Assembly: GCA_028339355.1 (NCBI GenBank)
Contig: JAOLBX010000007.1
Location: forward strand, 1 to 64,000
Source of the DNA: Bacteroidia bacterium
Lineage (GTDB): Bacteria > Bacteroidota > Bacteroidia > NS11-12g > UBA9320
Direction of reading: 5' to 3'
DNA: 64,000 bases
Shown here: one piece after another, positions 18,611-27,747 of the stretch
How positions within the stretch are numbered: the stretch's first letter is position 1
How the letters are laid out: each line of letters begins with the position of its first letter
Made by a program: the position numbers and the translations under genes
The notes under the pieces: generated by a model
What the model saw: only the letters and a program-made list of their open reading frames with translations
Database searches by the model: none
What the model was told of the DNA's origin: nothing

Positions 18611-19426
18611 ATGAAGATCATAGTTTAAGCAAACGGTGGATTGGGTAATAGAATGAGGGTCTTGGCATCTTGTATAGCACTGAGTCAGCGGCTCCGAAAT
18701 GAGGTGCAGGAGCTGTAGATTAATAACAGTGCTTTGAATTGTGCATTTAGTATGTTGTTTGAACCCATTGAAGAAATTATAATTAGAGATGAAAGCTACA
18801 TCCTCAAATGGAATAAGTTATATAACCGAATAAGATATAACCGTCTGAATGCTGATTTTAAATCTTATTAAATTCAATTCTCAGAAGCCGAAATTATAAG
18901 ACTCAGAGAAATGAAGACAGACTTAGTGAAACTGATAAGAGATACAAATACGGTATATATTGATACTTGTCAGCAGTTTTATGGAGACGAGAGTTTCATA
19001 AGTTACTTAAAGCCGATAGATGAACTACAAGAAAAGTTGAATGAGAGATTGAGTACTATAGGCACAAAATAATTTATAGGAGTACACATAAGGAGAGGAG
19101 ATAATGAGATTTCCTGTGAAGTAAGTACCTCTTGCGAATTTGTGTCAAATATCAATGATTTATTAATAAAAAAGAAAAGACTAATTTATCTCTGTACCGA
19201 TGACAACAAAGAAGTTCAAAGGATGAAACAGGTTTTTGGTAAGAGTATTTGTTATTTTCCTGTTGCATTACAAAGAAATAAACCAAAGGCTATTCAAATG
19301 GCTTTGCTCGATCTACTTACCTTATCCAGAGCCAATGTAATTTTAGGAAGCTATTGGAGTAGCTTTAGTGAGGTAGCCTCGTATTATGGGGGAGTTGAGT
19401 TGCTGAAAGCAGGTATTCAAGATTAG
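18611..19426 (+). pseudogene. Decayed fucosyltransferase-like glycosyltransferase with four in-frame stops
   Basis: One continuous frame from ATG 18611 encodes a ~270-codon protein with the N-terminal donor motif NGGLGNRMR, the central VHIRRGDN motif and the C-terminal LGSYWSSFSEVAS motif of fucosyltransferase-like (GT-B) enzymes. Four stops interrupt it: TAA 18626, TAG 18716, TAA 18869 and TAA 19070. No frameshift occurs between them. The flanking residues still align with the family pattern as I know it (for example TK-stop-FIGVHIRR). Only the last 95 codons remain open (from GTG 19142). Its end overlaps the convergent thioredoxin gene by four bases. The acceptor glycan is unknown. Confidence 0.85.
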
Positions 19427-19872
19427 TTTTCAGCTATAAATGCTAATAGTCGAGCCTCATCTAGATAACCTACATTTCTACTTATTACATTTCCTTCACT
19501 ATCTAATATGAGCTGGGTTGGAAAACCCTCAAGATTGTATTTTGAGTATAATGTTTTACCATCACCCACTTCTCCATTCATACTCACAGAAACAAATTTT
19601 GTATTCAATGCATTTATCACAGAAGGTAATGTGTAGACATTCTTTTTCATCTTTTTACAGTACCCACACCAAGAAGCGGAAACATCTACAAATAGTCGCA
19701 AATTTTCCTTAGTAGATTTGGCGTGCATGTCGTCTATACTCGCAGGCGTATACCATTGAACGGAACTGTTTATAGTTTTAGAGGTAGAATCACTACCGCT
19801 AGCTTTGGATGTTGTTTTACAAGCTGTAAAGATTAGGACTATATAGCTAAGTAGTAGTAATGTGTTTTTCAT
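19423..19872 (-). CDS. Thioredoxin-fold lipoprotein
   Basis: The 149-residue protein has a lipoprotein signal (IFTAC, Cys 18), a Ser/Thr-rich linker and a thioredoxin-like domain with active site ASWCGYC near residue 72. The cis-Pro segment is GFPTQLIL. It should be a membrane-tethered disulfide reductase or isomerase facing the periplasm. It converges on the decayed glycosyltransferase gene with a four-base overlap. It is one of three exported thioredoxin-fold proteins in the first 20 kb, suggesting a sizeable extracytoplasmic redox network. Confidence 0.9.
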   Translation of the reverse strand: MKNTLLLLSYIVLIFTACKTTSKASGSDSTSKTINSSVQWYTPASIDDMHAKSTKENLRLFVDVSASWCGYCKKMKKNVYTLPSVINALNTKFVSVSMNGEVGDGKTLYSKYNLEGFPTQLILDSEGNVISRNVGYLDEARLLAFIAEN

Positions 19873-19923
19873 GATTTTGTTTGATATAATAAACGAAGGT
19901 TTCTCAGAACACTTAGAGCTAAA

Positions 19924-20184
19924 TTATCGTAGAGCCTGAAGTATTTTTTCTCGTTGAGCAGCGGTAAGCGACATATTTTGTTCTTTACGTTGTTCTAATA
20001 TTTTTAAAACAGCTTGGTCTATTAGCTTATTGTCAATACTTAAGCTTTTACTTGCCGTACACATTTTAGCGTGCATTTTTAATTTTATACTTTCAACAAT
20101 AGACAAATTTACCAACTCTTGCTTTTCGCTAAGAATCGAGGACTGCTTGCAAGATAGCATTGCTATTTTCATTAATCCCTTCAT
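19924..20184 (-). CDS. Small putative anti-sigma/zf-HC2-like partner of the ECF sigma factor
   Basis: The 86-residue protein starts one base after the sigma-factor stop codon. The N-terminal part has LSCKQSSILSEKQELVNLS followed by KLKMHAKMC, resembling the anti-sigma zinc-binding fold of zf-HC2 proteins: Cys, then HxxxC; the final Cys of the HxxxCxxC motif is Ser here. No transmembrane helix is present, so it would be a soluble partner. That it regulates the sigma factor is inferred from position and the partial motif. ATG 20169 is another possible start. Confidence 0.65.
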   Translation of the reverse strand: MKGLMKIAMLSCKQSSILSEKQELVNLSIVESIKLKMHAKMCTASKSLSIDNKLIDQAVLKILEQRKEQNMSLTAAQREKILQALR

Positions 20185-20185
20185 A

Positions 20186-20779
20186 TCAATTGTCTTTCCA
20201 GTTTTGGTCTAAACATGTTTTTAATTGCAGTTTGGCTCTATGAGCCATCTGCCACAAATTAGACGAAGTGATTCCTAAATCCTTACTAATTTCACTACCT
20301 TTTTTGTGATGGAAGTATTTTCCGAGGATTACATTACGCCAATTAGGGGGTAGAGCATTTATACAATTACTTAGTATATCATTGAATTCAGAGTTGTCTA
20401 AGAGATGCTCTTCTGTATTTCCCCAAAGAGGATCTTGAACCTTAGCAAAAATTCCGTTGGAATCATACTTGTATCCTTCTAAAGAGTTACCTATAAGTGA
20501 GGTTTCGTTAATGGATTTACTGGTATTGCTAGCTCTGTAGTAGTCTATTATTTTATTATTTAAAATAGTATAGAGCCAAGTTTTAGGATTAGTCCCTGAT
20601 TTGTATTTTTCAAATGATTTATAAGCAGACACCATACTGTCCTGAACCAAATCTTCAGCTGTTTCTTTACTCGATGTTTTATAATATGCCCAGGAATACA
20701 TGTCGTCACCGTACTTATTAAGCCATTTGATGATTTCTTGATGTGAGTTGCTTGTACTTTTAGCAGTCACACTATACAA
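20186..20779 (-). CDS. ECF-type RNA polymerase sigma factor
   Basis: The 197-residue sigma-70 family protein has region 2 (AEDLVQDSMVSAYKSFEKYK, then NPKTWLYTILNNKIIDYYR) and a region 4 helix-turn-helix (KKGSEISKDLGITSSNLWQMAHRAK). It should direct RNA polymerase to an unknown regulon. The start is TTG 20779, or GTG 20770. On this strand a TTG followed after 18 bases by TATCATTG resembles -33/-7 promoter boxes but overlaps the TTG start. A small zf-HC2-like gene follows after one base, a typical sigma/anti-sigma arrangement. Confidence 0.9.
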   Translation of the reverse strand: MYSVTAKSTSNSHQEIIKWLNKYGDDMYSWAYYKTSSKETAEDLVQDSMVSAYKSFEKYKSGTNPKTWLYTILNNKIIDYYRASNTSKSINETSLIGNSLEGYKYDSNGIFAKVQDPLWGNTEEHLLDNSEFNDILSNCINALPPNWRNVILGKYFHHKKGSEISKDLGITSSNLWQMAHRAKLQLKTCLDQNWKDN

Positions 20780-20815
20780 TGATACTACTAATTAATTATT
20801 TGCAAAACGAGAAAT

Positions 20816-23278
20816 TTACGAACGCTTTTCCTTGGCAATATCGTAGGATAATAGCAAGGAGGGGAGTAAAAGCAAGTTCGATAATAATGCGATTAGCAAA
20901 GTAAGAGCTGTAAATAACCCCAATGCAATAGTTCCTCCGAAATCTGAGAAAACGAAGATGATAAACCCAAAGAAAAGAATGATGGCAGTATATATCATAC
21001 TTGTGCTTATTTCCTTTTGCACATTACTGACAGCTTCTGCTATGGTTTTTGAGTTTTGCAACTCCATCTTATATTTAGTTAGAAAATGTATTGAAAAATC
21101 TACTGCAATTCCAAATGCAACACTAAATACAAGAACTGTGCTTGGCTTGAAGTTAACACCAAAAAATCCCATAATACCAGCTGTGAATAGCAGTGGGATT
21201 AGGTTAGGAATAATGGAGATAACAATCATTCGCATAGACTTGAAAATACTGGCCATGAGTAACGATATAATAACAAAAGCGATAAGTAAACTCATTAGTA
21301 GATTACTTATGAGGTAGTCATTTCCTTTTAGGAAAATAATGCTTGTGCCAGTAATAGATAAGTCCATTTTCCTACTGCTATCAAGTTCTGTGTAAGAAAT
21401 ATTCTTGTACGAAAAGTAAGTTGTGTCTAGTTGGTTAGTACTAGAGTCTATTATTGAAACATCTATTATAGAATCTGTAAAAATATCTTCAGTGTTCTTT
21501 CTGAAATTAAATATAGTGTCTGCGATAAGAGCTACTTCAGATTGTAACTCTTTTATCCTTACGCTTCCTACATCAGCCATTTGAACACTTATACGAGCTT
21601 TGCTGTTATCTTTATTCACAAGGCTATTTATCATTCCTTCATCAGTCTCACTTTTTGGTACGGCAGACATAATATTACCAAGGTCTAGTACACTCGGTGG
21701 TCTATACCTGCGTGGGTCACCGTCATAATAAGCCTGATTAAGAAATTTCATCGTTTGAGAGATGGAAACTGGCTTTGAAAATTCTGGAAAATCTTGCAAC
21801 TTTCTTTCTAATAAATCAATGTTTAAAAGTGTACGAACGTTTGAAACGCCTTGAGGTTTCTTGGTGTCTACTACTATTTCAAACGGCATTACACCATTTA
21901 CGTTACTCTCAAAAAATTTAAGGTCTGTATAGAGTCTATCTGTTTTAGAAATATCATCAACCATGTAACCTACATTTTTCAGTAACGTCATGCCTAATAC
22001 TGATAATGTAACTATCCCAATGGACACAGCGTATACAGCTTTTCTATGATTTAAAACTATGCCTGATATCTTGTCAATCAGTTTGTTTAGAAATTTGTAG
22101 TCCAAATGCTTAGTGTGTCTTGTTTTTGGAGCGGGTAGATAGCTGAATAATACAGGTATCAAGATGAGTGAGATAAGGAAAACCGCCATAATCGCTAAGA
22201 ATGCGGTCAGACCAAACTCTTGCAGTACTTTACTTCCCGTGAGTGTAAACACTCCAAAACCTACCGCAGTAGTCAAGTTTGTAAATAGTACGGCTCTTCC
22301 TACTTTGGATATTACTCTTTGAAGTGCTTTTATTTTGTTGTTGTGACTTCTATACTCTTCATGGTATTTGTTCAATAGATATATGCAATTGGCTATTCCT
22401 ATTACCACAATGAGGGGAGGTAGAAGACCAATAAACATTGTAATTTTATAACCCAATAAAACTAGGATACCCATACACCAAATGACTCCGACAATGACCG
22501 TGAGCAGACTAAATGCAAGTGTTGGTAAGCTCCTGAAAAAGAAAAGCAAAATGAGTGCAGTAAGAACCATCGATACTAGTGTAAAACGCACCAGCTCTTG
22601 CTTTATCATTTGCGACATTTTCGTCCTTATAAAAGGTAGCCCTGAAAAATGAACGTCTATATTGTGCTTCGCACAAACTGCTTCTATTTTTTCTTTCACA
22701 CCAAAGACAAAAGGGACACGTGCTTTTGTGTCAAGTATGGATTTCTCTAAAGTAATTGCCATTAAAGAAAACTCAGAGCTATCTTTGAAGAGTAATCCTT
22801 CATAGAAACGTAAATCCTTCAAACCCTCAAAAACACTATCTAACTCAGCTTGAGTCTCAGGTCTGTTTTGAACATAATTGCCGGCGTGCAAACTTATCTT
22901 CTCGTATTTTTCACCTTCGAAACTATCAAGAACAGTCTTCTTATTAAGTTCTTTAAGGTTGGTAATGGATAAGACTTGTTTTATGTTCTTGGTGTTATTT
23001 AATTCGGACGTTAGGTCATACCAATCATTGAAAAAATCTAAGTCTCGAAGTTTGGCATCATTTATTCCTACTACCATCACGCTACCATCATCACCAAAAG
23101 TTTTCTTAAACTCTTGGTAAGCACGCATGTCTATATCGTCATCAGGAATGAATTTTGGATTATCATAAGCCAATTGCACCTGAGTAGCTTTGTACAACAT
23201 GAGTGCTGTGGTAAGCACTAGAAAAATGATTAGTGCTAATCTATTACGGAGTATCGTATTTGCTATTTTTTCCCACAT
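20816..23278 (-). CDS. RND-superfamily (MMPL-type) exporter
   Basis: The 820-residue inner-membrane protein has the duplicated MMPL/SSD architecture: one N-terminal helix, a large periplasmic loop, a helix bundle (about residues 230-375), a second lone helix near 415, another loop and a second bundle (about 640-810). This group of predicted RND exporters is related to hopanoid/lipid transporters such as HpnN. The cargo is unknown. No membrane-fusion or TolC-type partner is adjacent. A perfect -7 box TAATTTTG ends 13 bases before the start. Confidence 0.88.
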   Translation of the reverse strand: MWEKIANTILRNRLALIIFLVLTTALMLYKATQVQLAYDNPKFIPDDDIDMRAYQEFKKTFGDDGSVMVVGINDAKLRDLDFFNDWYDLTSELNNTKNIKQVLSITNLKELNKKTVLDSFEGEKYEKISLHAGNYVQNRPETQAELDSVFEGLKDLRFYEGLLFKDSSEFSLMAITLEKSILDTKARVPFVFGVKEKIEAVCAKHNIDVHFSGLPFIRTKMSQMIKQELVRFTLVSMVLTALILLFFFRSLPTLAFSLLTVIVGVIWCMGILVLLGYKITMFIGLLPPLIVVIGIANCIYLLNKYHEEYRSHNNKIKALQRVISKVGRAVLFTNLTTAVGFGVFTLTGSKVLQEFGLTAFLAIMAVFLISLILIPVLFSYLPAPKTRHTKHLDYKFLNKLIDKISGIVLNHRKAVYAVSIGIVTLSVLGMTLLKNVGYMVDDISKTDRLYTDLKFFESNVNGVMPFEIVVDTKKPQGVSNVRTLLNIDLLERKLQDFPEFSKPVSISQTMKFLNQAYYDGDPRRYRPPSVLDLGNIMSAVPKSETDEGMINSLVNKDNSKARISVQMADVGSVRIKELQSEVALIADTIFNFRKNTEDIFTDSIIDVSIIDSSTNQLDTTYFSYKNISYTELDSSRKMDLSITGTSIIFLKGNDYLISNLLMSLLIAFVIISLLMASIFKSMRMIVISIIPNLIPLLFTAGIMGFFGVNFKPSTVLVFSVAFGIAVDFSIHFLTKYKMELQNSKTIAEAVSNVQKEISTSMIYTAIILFFGFIIFVFSDFGGTIALGLFTALTLLIALLSNLLLLPSLLLSYDIAKEKRS

Positions 23279-23291
23279 ACAAAAAGGGCTG

Positions 23292-23299
23292 CAAAATTA
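23292..23299 (-). promoter_or_regulatory. Putative -7 box of the RND exporter gene (TAATTTTG)
   Basis: Perfect TAnnTTTG match followed by C on the minus strand, 13 bases before the ATG at 23278. Confidence 0.5.
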
Positions 23300-23358
23300 G
23301 TAATTTAGGGTGCAATAGCAACATGGGTTGCTTGCTCGTTAAATATAGCTTTTTAACT

Positions 23359-24660
23359 TTATTCTATAATGATTTTAGTCTGTGAGAGCAGCCCTTCATT
23401 ATTGAACAATTCTATGTAGTAAAGACCTGCCTGCACTTGCAAGTTGAAAAGCCCATTTTCTGGAAATATTCCTTCTTGCGAAACCCTTCCATCATTTATT
23501 TTAAGAACAAATGAGGATACCTGAGCGTCATCTTCTATCATTACATAAAATCTTCCCGTACTTGGATTTGGATAGACTAACTGCTTATATTTTTTATTTC
23601 TCTTTACTATGGATACTACACCATCACATTCGTCTATGGTCTTTTGAACTCTAAATCTAATACTATCTAATAGCAGTGCAACACTGTCTCCAGGGCAGGC
23701 AGTCGGACATCCTGCACGGTGCATAGTAATGGTAGCTAAATCATCACTTAGAGAATTGGGGTGAGGATAGCTGTCCCAAGGCGATATTGCTTCTTTTTTC
23801 AGCTTCCAAGCTAGTAAGTTGGTTAGGCTTTTTTGTAAAGCTACGGAAGGTGTGGTGTCATTGAAATTACCAAGTAAGCAAATTCCCATAGTGCCACCGT
23901 TTTTTGAGCAAAAATGGGCCCCTTGTACATTGTCTTCATCGGCTATACCGTCAGAATCTCTTCCTGAAAATATAGTCCCATCTGGAGCAATAACAAAGTT
24001 GTAGCCAATATCGTCCCAGCCATTACTTTGGGTATGATAGAGGTATATGTTTCTTAAAGTATTAACGTAGTTAGTGTCAATATTACTTCCCGCAGAGTGA
24101 TGGATAACGCAATGATTTACGACGGTAGATATTCTTCCCGGAATTGGGTCAGGCAGTCCTTCTCTCCAAATTTTTTGTGAAATTGTTTGAGGTTTTTCGC
24201 AGTCGAATTTTTTATACTTCATACTAGGTATGCTAGCTGAAATAGGAGAAGCATAAAAAAGTTCAAGAGTAATTTCTGTATCTGTGTTACTCTGCAAAAT
24301 GAAATTCCCGGTTGGAGATTGAAATACAACAAACGAAGGAGGCATGTCAATATTTTTATCTGTATTCAACCCACCAAAACTAAGTGTTTCAATTTTGCTT
24401 TTAACTGTAATAATAGCTTCAGGATGTGCAGAGGAGTAGAGTTTAATACTTGTGTATTTTTGTCCTAAGTCAATGTGGTATTGATTATCTGCAACTATGA
24501 TTAGAACCTTTTTTGTATAAAAGAGAAAGTCTTCTTGCTCTTCATAATTAGTATCGATCTCGACCTGTGGAGTCTCTAAATTTACACTTCTATCTCTGCT
24601 TACAATAAACGAGCTTGTAAGAAAACCAAGGATACATATAAGTGTAAATTTGATGTGCAT
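23359..24660 (-). CDS. Secreted N-acetylmuramoyl-L-alanine amidase with T9SS sorting domain
   Basis: The protein has a signal peptide, an N-terminal ~150-residue beta-rich region, an Amidase_2/PGRP-type domain (about residues 165-345) and a C-terminal T9SS sorting domain (VYPNPSTGRFYV). Candidate zinc ligands are the His in VIHHSAG and the HRAGCPTACPG segment. It should cleave the MurNAc-L-Ala bond of peptidoglycan, and T9SS export means its target is outside the cell, such as wall fragments or other bacteria. The frame opens at GTG 24681; ATG 24660 (MHIKFTLICILGF) gives a standard signal peptide. Confidence 0.9.
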   Translation of the reverse strand: MHIKFTLICILGFLTSSFIVSRDRSVNLETPQVEIDTNYEEQEDFLFYTKKVLIIVADNQYHIDLGQKYTSIKLYSSAHPEAIITVKSKIETLSFGGLNTDKNIDMPPSFVVFQSPTGNFILQSNTDTEITLELFYASPISASIPSMKYKKFDCEKPQTISQKIWREGLPDPIPGRISTVVNHCVIHHSAGSNIDTNYVNTLRNIYLYHTQSNGWDDIGYNFVIAPDGTIFSGRDSDGIADEDNVQGAHFCSKNGGTMGICLLGNFNDTTPSVALQKSLTNLLAWKLKKEAISPWDSYPHPNSLSDDLATITMHRAGCPTACPGDSVALLLDSIRFRVQKTIDECDGVVSIVKRNKKYKQLVYPNPSTGRFYVMIEDDAQVSSFVLKINDGRVSQEGIFPENGLFNLQVQAGLYYIELFNNEGLLSQTKIIIE

Positions 24661-24716
24661 TAAATTAAAACTGTGGAGCACTGCGAATGTAGAGTATCGA
24701 TTGCAGGAGTTTTGCC

Positions 24717-25673
24717 CTATAAAACACTTTTTAGTCTAAGATGACTTAAGTCGTAGCCATTCAGAAAGTCTTTGATCATCATCTGCCGTTTTCCTTGAAG
24801 TTTGATGTCTTCCAAATAAATAATACCATCTTTCACATAAACACCGAGATAATTCTTACCATCTGATACATGTTCACCTAGATAATTTGAATGTACGGTT
24901 TCTTCAAAACGGACACCGTACAGTTTTAGCATTTTGTTATCAAAAACTTTGTGAGCAGTTGGGAAGGGGCTTAATCCTCTGACCAAATTTACGATACTTT
25001 TACCATTATTCGACCAATTAATCTCAGTGTTTTCGGTAAACAACTTAGGTGCGGGTTTAGAAACCTGAGATTCATCCTGTGGTATTTCGATTATTTTCTC
25101 ACTTACGACTTGATTCAATGTTTCTATGATGGCATTAGCTCCGAGATGCATTAGTTTATCGTGCAGCGTACCTGCAGTGTCGGTTTGTGTTATTTCGCAT
25201 GTGCTCTGAACTAAAAGATTACCCGTATCTATTTCATGCTTGAGTTTGAATGTGCTAACACCAGTTTTGGTTTCACCATTTATAATGGCCCAATTGATAG
25301 GAGCTGCACCCCTATACTGAGGAAGGAGTGAGGCATGAAGGTTGAATGTGCCAAGTTCTGGCATGTCCCACACTACTAACGGTAGCATTCTAAAAGCGAT
25401 CACAATTTGAAGGTCAGCATTGTATGATTTTAACTCGGCTAAGAAATCTGTATTCTTCAAATTCTTAGGCTGCAAACAAGGTATGTTTTGTTCGCGTGCA
25501 TAGGTAGTAACGGGAGTAGAAAAAAGTTTCATTCCTCTACCTGCAGGTCTATCCGGTGCAGATATTACTGCCACTACATTAAAACCTTCACTAATAATTC
25601 TTTCTAGATGATACCGAGCGAACTCCGGGTTACCTAAAAATATTATTTGTAGATCTTTCTTATTCCTTGGCAC
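24717..25673 (-). CDS. fmt: Methionyl-tRNA formyltransferase
   Basis: The 318-residue cytoplasmic enzyme transfers a formyl group from 10-formyl-THF to initiator Met-tRNA. The N-terminal formyltransferase domain has IIFLGNPEFA, APDRPAGRGMKL and the catalytic region FNLHASLLPQYRGAAPINWA; a C-terminal OB-like domain follows. Length is normal. It overlaps lepB by one base and is the last gene of a dapB-lepB-fmt minus-strand operon. Confidence 0.97.
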   Translation of the reverse strand: MPRNKKDLQIIFLGNPEFARYHLERIISEGFNVVAVISAPDRPAGRGMKLFSTPVTTYAREQNIPCLQPKNLKNTDFLAELKSYNADLQIVIAFRMLPLVVWDMPELGTFNLHASLLPQYRGAAPINWAIINGETKTGVSTFKLKHEIDTGNLLVQSTCEITQTDTAGTLHDKLMHLGANAIIETLNQVVSEKIIEIPQDESQVSKPAPKLFTENTEINWSNNGKSIVNLVRGLSPFPTAHKVFDNKMLKLYGVRFEETVHSNYLGEHVSDGKNYLGVYVKDGIIYLEDIKLQGKRQMMIKDFLNGYDLSHLRLKSVL

Positions 25674-26944
25674 TAGTGTATTCTGTTGAATAATCTTCTC
25701 CAGCGAATTCTGCTAAGCAGGTTTTTACGACGACCACCATAGATTTTGTCTTGCTCGATACTCATCCAGATAAATAAAGCTTTGCCGACTATATGATCTT
25801 CTGGCACAAAGCCCCAATAGCGAGAGTCTGCACTTCTATGTCTATTGTCTCCCATCATAAAGTAATAGTTCATTTTCACTTCATATTCTGAGATTACATT
25901 ACCATCTATCATCGGTTTGCCATCTATGATGCGATATGAGTTTTCTTCATATTTTTCTATAAGTTCTTTATATAGCCACATCGTTGCAGAATCCAATTTT
26001 AGAATATCTCCTTTTTTAGGCACATAGACAGAACCGTAATTGTCTCTACTCCAAGGCAATACATCTGGAATGTGTGGGTAGATTTCTGGATATTTTCCTG
26101 GTTTATCAATTCTAGGTAGAATCTCAACTATACCGGGTAGTTTGGCAAGTTCTTCCTGATTTTTCTTAGTCATCCACATTTCATATCCGCCTGCGTATTC
26201 ATTGTAGCCATATTCGGATATATCAATTTTTTCAAGAGTCTTTCGGTCTATTACAGAGCTGGTAGTTACTTGATAACTCATCTGCCCGTGCACGGCTACA
26301 TCAGCTTTTTTACCATTGATATACACCCATCCATCTTCCACTTTAAGATTATCACCAGGTATAGCAACACAACGCTTTATGTAATTGGTTTTCTTGTCTA
26401 CAGGAAAGTCATCTTCTCCAGGATAATTAAAAACTACAATATCGTTATTTTTGATTTTCTGGATGCCAGGAAGTCTATAATAAGGTAATTTTAGTGCCTC
26501 TGAATATGCCTTCCCACCAGTTACTGGCAGCTGTTGATGAACAAATGGAAAAGATATAGGAGTCAAAGGCACTCTGGCACCGTAGTTCATTTTACTTACA
26601 AAAAGAAAATCGCCTCTCAAAAGTGATTTTTCCATAGATGAGGTGGGAATTTGATAAGCCTCTATAAAGAATGTACGAATGAGAGTAGCAGCTATTATCG
26701 CAAACATACCTGCATCTATCCACTCACCACCAGATGCTTTTTTTCTGTACTTGTACCTGAACATGTAGTATACCCATATAGCCGCTTGCCAAAAGATAAA
26801 ATATATCAGTGGTGAGATGAATCCTGCATCGGTCTGTGTTACAAGTAATATGAAGGTAATAAGATTGATAATGCTGAACACTATATAAAATATAGCTGCT
26901 CGTTTACTTAGTAATTTCCAATCCTCTTTTAAGTTAAATTTCAT
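25673..26944 (-). CDS. lepB: Signal peptidase I
   Basis: The 423-residue inner-membrane serine protease cleaves Sec signal peptides. The catalytic Ser is in PTSSMEKSLLRGD (about residue 103) and the Lys in NYIKRCVAIPGD. The box E region is MMGDNRHRSADSRYWG. Three N-terminal membrane segments precede the catalytic part. It is longer than most homologs because of an insert of about 120 residues between the Lys motif and box E, as seen in Bacteroidota. It lies 18 bases after dapB and overlaps fmt by one base. Confidence 0.96.
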   Translation of the reverse strand: MKFNLKEDWKLLSKRAAIFYIVFSIINLITFILLVTQTDAGFISPLIYFIFWQAAIWVYYMFRYKYRKKASGGEWIDAGMFAIIAATLIRTFFIEAYQIPTSSMEKSLLRGDFLFVSKMNYGARVPLTPISFPFVHQQLPVTGGKAYSEALKLPYYRLPGIQKIKNNDIVVFNYPGEDDFPVDKKTNYIKRCVAIPGDNLKVEDGWVYINGKKADVAVHGQMSYQVTTSSVIDRKTLEKIDISEYGYNEYAGGYEMWMTKKNQEELAKLPGIVEILPRIDKPGKYPEIYPHIPDVLPWSRDNYGSVYVPKKGDILKLDSATMWLYKELIEKYEENSYRIIDGKPMIDGNVISEYEVKMNYYFMMGDNRHRSADSRYWGFVPEDHIVGKALFIWMSIEQDKIYGGRRKNLLSRIRWRRLFNRIH

Positions 26945-26962
26945 GCGTTATTTTTTCTTTAT

Positions 26963-27688
26963 TTAATCAAAGTTTAAGAGGTCATTCATCCCAAAAACTC
27001 CTGTTTTATTTTTCATCCACTCAGCGGCTCTTACTGCTCCTTGTGCAAAACCAAGCCTATTTTTAGCATTATGACTGATTACTATTTCGTCTATGTCACT
27101 CTCATAGGTTACCTTGTGAAAACCAGGGACATCAGGTTCCCTTGTGCTTATTATCTGTAAATCAAACGCACTACCGTCCTTAGTTTGTCCTTCCAGCAGA
27201 CCAATGTATTTGTTTTTTCTATCAAGCGAATTTATAATGCCCTCGGCCAATGTTGCAGCAGTGCCACTAGGGTGATCTAGTTTTTGTAAATGATGTGTTT
27301 CATCCATTTGTACCTCATATTCCGGAAAATCATTCATTATTGAAGCAAGCTTACTATTTAGATGAAACAAAATATTTACTCCAATACTAAAATTGGTTGC
27401 TGTAAAAAGTCCTTTCCCGTTTGATTTAGCTATTACGGATAATTCATCATAGCTATCATACCATGAAGTAGTGCCCACTACTACTGGCACGTTGGCATCA
27501 AAACATTTCTTTATGTTTCCTGCAGCGGCATCTGGCTGAGTGAATTCTATGGCAACATCAGCATCTTTTATTTCGGATGGGTCAAAATCGGAGGTATCAA
27601 TGGCAGCCACTATGGTGTGACCTCTCTCTACTGCCACTTTTTCGATGGTTTTACCCATTTTTCCGTACCCTATTAATGCTATCTTCAT
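26963..27688 (-). CDS. dapB: 4-hydroxy-tetrahydrodipicolinate reductase
   Basis: The ~241-residue enzyme reduces hydroxytetrahydrodipicolinate in the lysine/mDAP pathway. It has the nucleotide-binding start MKIALIGYGKMGKT and the catalytic segment ETHHLQKLDHPSGTA, with GFAQGAVRAAEW near the C-terminus. The frame opens at 27721, but a perfect -7 box at 27707-27700 lies inside that extension and ATG 27688 gives the standard N-terminus. It heads the dapB-lepB-fmt operon; lysA for the last step of the pathway is at 35219. Confidence 0.96.
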   Translation of the reverse strand: MKIALIGYGKMGKTIEKVAVERGHTIVAAIDTSDFDPSEIKDADVAIEFTQPDAAAGNIKKCFDANVPVVVGTTSWYDSYDELSVIAKSNGKGLFTATNFSIGVNILFHLNSKLASIMNDFPEYEVQMDETHHLQKLDHPSGTAATLAEGIINSLDRKNKYIGLLEGQTKDGSAFDLQIISTREPDVPGFHKVTYESDIDEIVISHNAKNRLGFAQGAVRAAEWMKNKTGVFGMNDLLNFD

Positions 27689-27699
27689 CGTAAAGTGGG

Positions 27700-27707
27700 C
27701 AAAATTA
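27700..27707 (-). promoter_or_regulatory. Putative -7 box of the dapB operon (TAATTTTG)
   Basis: Perfect TAnnTTTG match on the minus strand ending 11 bases before ATG 27688; supports the shorter dapB start and a very short leader. Confidence 0.55.
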
Positions 27708-27747
27708 AACCATAACTTCACTTACTTTGCATCTACAATTTTAAGAT

